In this document: positions 4,831 to 5,519 of the stretch, one piece after another
Numbering within the stretch: the stretch's first letter is position 1
Layout: each line of letters starts with the position of its first letter
Assembly: GCA_937916025.1 (NCBI GenBank)
Contig: CALGGX010000480.1
Location: 1 to 5,519 of the forward strand
Direction: 5' to 3'
Source: an uncultured Selenomonadales bacterium
GTDB lineage: Bacteria; Bacillota_C; Negativicutes; Selenomonadales; Selenomonadaceae
DNA: 5,519 nucleotides
Position numbers and translations under genes: made by a program
Notes under the pieces: generated by a model
The model's database searches: none
What the model saw: only the letters and a program-made list of their open reading frames with translations
Told to the model about the DNA's origin: nothing

Positions 4831-5321
4831 AATCATTTGAAATTCGCAAGTTGGATCGCTCCGAATACGGCGAATTGAAACGCTTTTTGTATGATGCGAT
4901 TTTTGTTCCGGCGGGAGAACAGCCGCCTTCGCGAGACATTGTCGAATTGCCCGAGTTGCGAGTTTACACGGATTGCTTCGGCGAAGGGCGTGCGGATTTT
5001 TGTTTTGTTGCCGACGCGGACGGTAAGTTGATTGGTGCGGCGTGGTCTCGAATAATGAACGACTACGGTCATGTCGACGATGAAACGCCGTCGATTGCGC
5101 TGTCTGTGCAAAGCGAATTTCGTCGTCGCGGCATTGCGACAGCGTTGTTGACTGCATTGATGAACAAATTGCGTGCGGAGGGATTTTGCCGAGCGTCGTT
5201 ATCGGTGCAAAAAGCGAATGTCGTTGCGCTGAAACTTTACAACAAATGCGGATTCAAAATACTGCGCGAAACCGACTCTGAACTGATTATGATTGCGGAG
5301 TTGCTCGACATATCGGCTTGA
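4827..5321 (+). CDS. GNAT-family N-acetyltransferase
   Basis: A 164-residue single-domain acetyl-CoA-dependent acetyltransferase. The N-terminal strand is FEIRKLD (4-10). A conserved-looking region runs IFVPAGEQPPSRDIVELPEL (25-44). Strand 4 with the acetyl-CoA pyrophosphate loop is IALSVQSEFRRRGIATALL (90-108), whose R-R-G-I-A fits the Q/RxxGxG/A motif. Motif B is LSVQKANVVALKLYNKCGF (125-143), with Asn131 and Tyr138 at the usual places for CoA contact and the general acid. The acceptor cannot be read from sequence; protein N-termini, small amines and antibiotics are all possible in this superfamily. The ATG at 4827 overlaps the upstream stop as ATGA and begins where GNAT homology begins. 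A longer in-frame start at 4752 would give an unrelated His-rich leader that is only the shadow of the membrane-protein gene. The rRNA promoter begins about 35 bases after the stop, with no terminator between. Confidence 0.9.
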   Translation: MKSFEIRKLDRSEYGELKRFLYDAIFVPAGEQPPSRDIVELPELRVYTDCFGEGRADFCFVADADGKLIGAAWSRIMNDYGHVDDETPSIALSVQSEFRRRGIATALLTALMNKLRAEGFCRASLSVQKANVVALKLYNKCGFKILRETDSELIMIAELLDISA

Positions 5322-5335
5322 ATGATCGGGCGGCG

Positions 5336-5385
5336 AAAAATTTTTTTGGAAAGTACTTGACAAAAGTGGAAGTAGTTGGTATTAT
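5336..5385 (+). promoter_or_regulatory. Strong rRNA operon promoter with A/T-rich UP-like element
   Basis: A perfect -35 TTGACA (5357-5362) is followed after 17 bases by TATTAT (-10, 5380-5385), preceded by TGG, an extended -10 (TGn). The A5T7 run at 5336-5347 lies at about -56 to -45 from a predicted start near 5391-5392, where an UP element would contact the RNA polymerase alpha subunits. All of this is expected for a ribosomal RNA promoter. Only one promoter is seen; tandem P1/P2 promoters are not evident. Confidence 0.85.
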
Positions 5386-5391
5386 GCGCAA

Positions 5392-5407
5392 GTCGATTTT
5401 CTTCGAC
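5392..5407 (+). other. Small hairpin at the 5' end of the rRNA leader
   Basis: GTCGA (5392-5396) and TCGAC (5403-5407) pair perfectly around a six-base loop, starting at the predicted +1. It lies just before the boxA-like motif. It may be a boxB-like antitermination element or simply protect the 5' end. It is too short and lacks the T-run expected of a terminator. Confidence 0.45.
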
Positions 5408-5410
5408 AGC

Positions 5411-5429
5411 GTTCTTTCAAAACTGAACA
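5411..5429 (+). promoter_or_regulatory. boxA-like antitermination motif in the rRNA leader
   Basis: GTTCTTTCAAAACTGAACA resembles the motif TGTTCTTTGAAAACT-x-AACA found ahead of Firmicutes 16S genes, where boxA recruits NusB-NusE for rRNA antitermination. It lies about 20 bases after the predicted transcription start and 37 bases before the 16S 5' end. One G is replaced by C (CTTTC for CTTTG). Confidence 0.7.
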
Positions 5430-5466
5430 ATACATTTTGTGCGAGACGTTAATACGGAGCCATCTT

Positions 5467-5519
5467 CAAACGGAGAGTTTGATCCTGGCTCAGGACGAAC
5501 GCTGGCGGCGTGCCTAACA
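5467..5519 (+). rRNA. rrs: 16S ribosomal RNA, 5' end (partial)
   Basis: GAGAGTTTGATCCTGGCTCAG (5474-5494) is the near-universal 16S 5' sequence (the classical 27F primer site). It is followed by GACGAACGCTGGCGGCGTGCC, typical of Firmicutes. Alignment to E. coli numbering places position 1 near 5467; the exact mature end may differ by a few bases. The gene runs off the window. Confidence 0.98.

Noticed and set aside
5331..5350. Intrinsic terminator after the GNAT gene, suggested by the T-run
   Set aside because: No stable G/C hairpin precedes the T-run, and the A5T7 tract sits at the UP-element distance from the rRNA promoter.
1..5519. tRNA genes, CRISPR arrays, insertion sequences or phage genes
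   Set aside because: No cloverleaf-like sequence, regularly spaced repeats, transposase or integrase motifs, or terminal inverted repeats were found by reading both strands.

Overview
The window is a compact piece of bacterial chromosome with seven protein genes and the first bases of a 16S rRNA gene. The 16S start (5' end near 5467) and the rRNA leader, with its boxA-like GTTCTTTCAAAACTGAACA motif, look like Firmicutes. At the left edge is a zinc metalloprotease with RTX-type repeats, a secreted type that suits an organism with an outer membrane. Together these suggest a diderm Firmicute of the Negativicutes, perhaps Selenomonas-like. This is inference: no complete marker gene is present.

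Layout. (1) 1-1368 (+): the 3' part of a gene for a large HExxH metalloprotease with a C-terminal RTX/beta-module region; the start lies outside the window. (2) 1365-2557: a likely redox-stress locus. An OsmC-family gene and a small CPWC glutaredoxin-like gene form a two-gene operon on the minus strand. They diverge from an HxlR-family regulator gene (+), and the two promoters appear to overlap. (3) 2561-4465 (-): a two-gene operon for a membrane-anchored double zinc-ribbon protein followed by a signal-peptide/TPM-domain/transmembrane protein with a glycine-rich tail. The pair resembles YdjG and YdjH of the Bacillus subtilis PspA envelope-stress system, but no PspA or SPFH gene is in view. (4) 4594-5321 (+): a 78-residue two-helix membrane protein, coupled by an ATGA overlap to a GNAT acetyltransferase. 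(5) 5322-5519: a strong rRNA promoter, leader and the 16S start.

Genes are packed tightly. Convergent pairs meet with overlapping stop codons (1365-1368) or a 3-base gap (2558-2560). I see no intrinsic terminator anywhere in the window, and there is no gene-free stretch of 300 bases. Three regions carry promoters with good sigma-A-type spacing: 2147-2178 (divergent), 4500-4566 (divergent) and 5357-5385 (rRNA).

I found no clear case of an entirely new system. The most interesting items are the self-contained HxlR/OsmC/glutaredoxin cassette with interlocked promoters, the YdjGH-like pair without its usual partners, the unrecognised small membrane protein coupled to an acetyltransferase, and the protease-RTX fusion with a duplicated C-terminal module.
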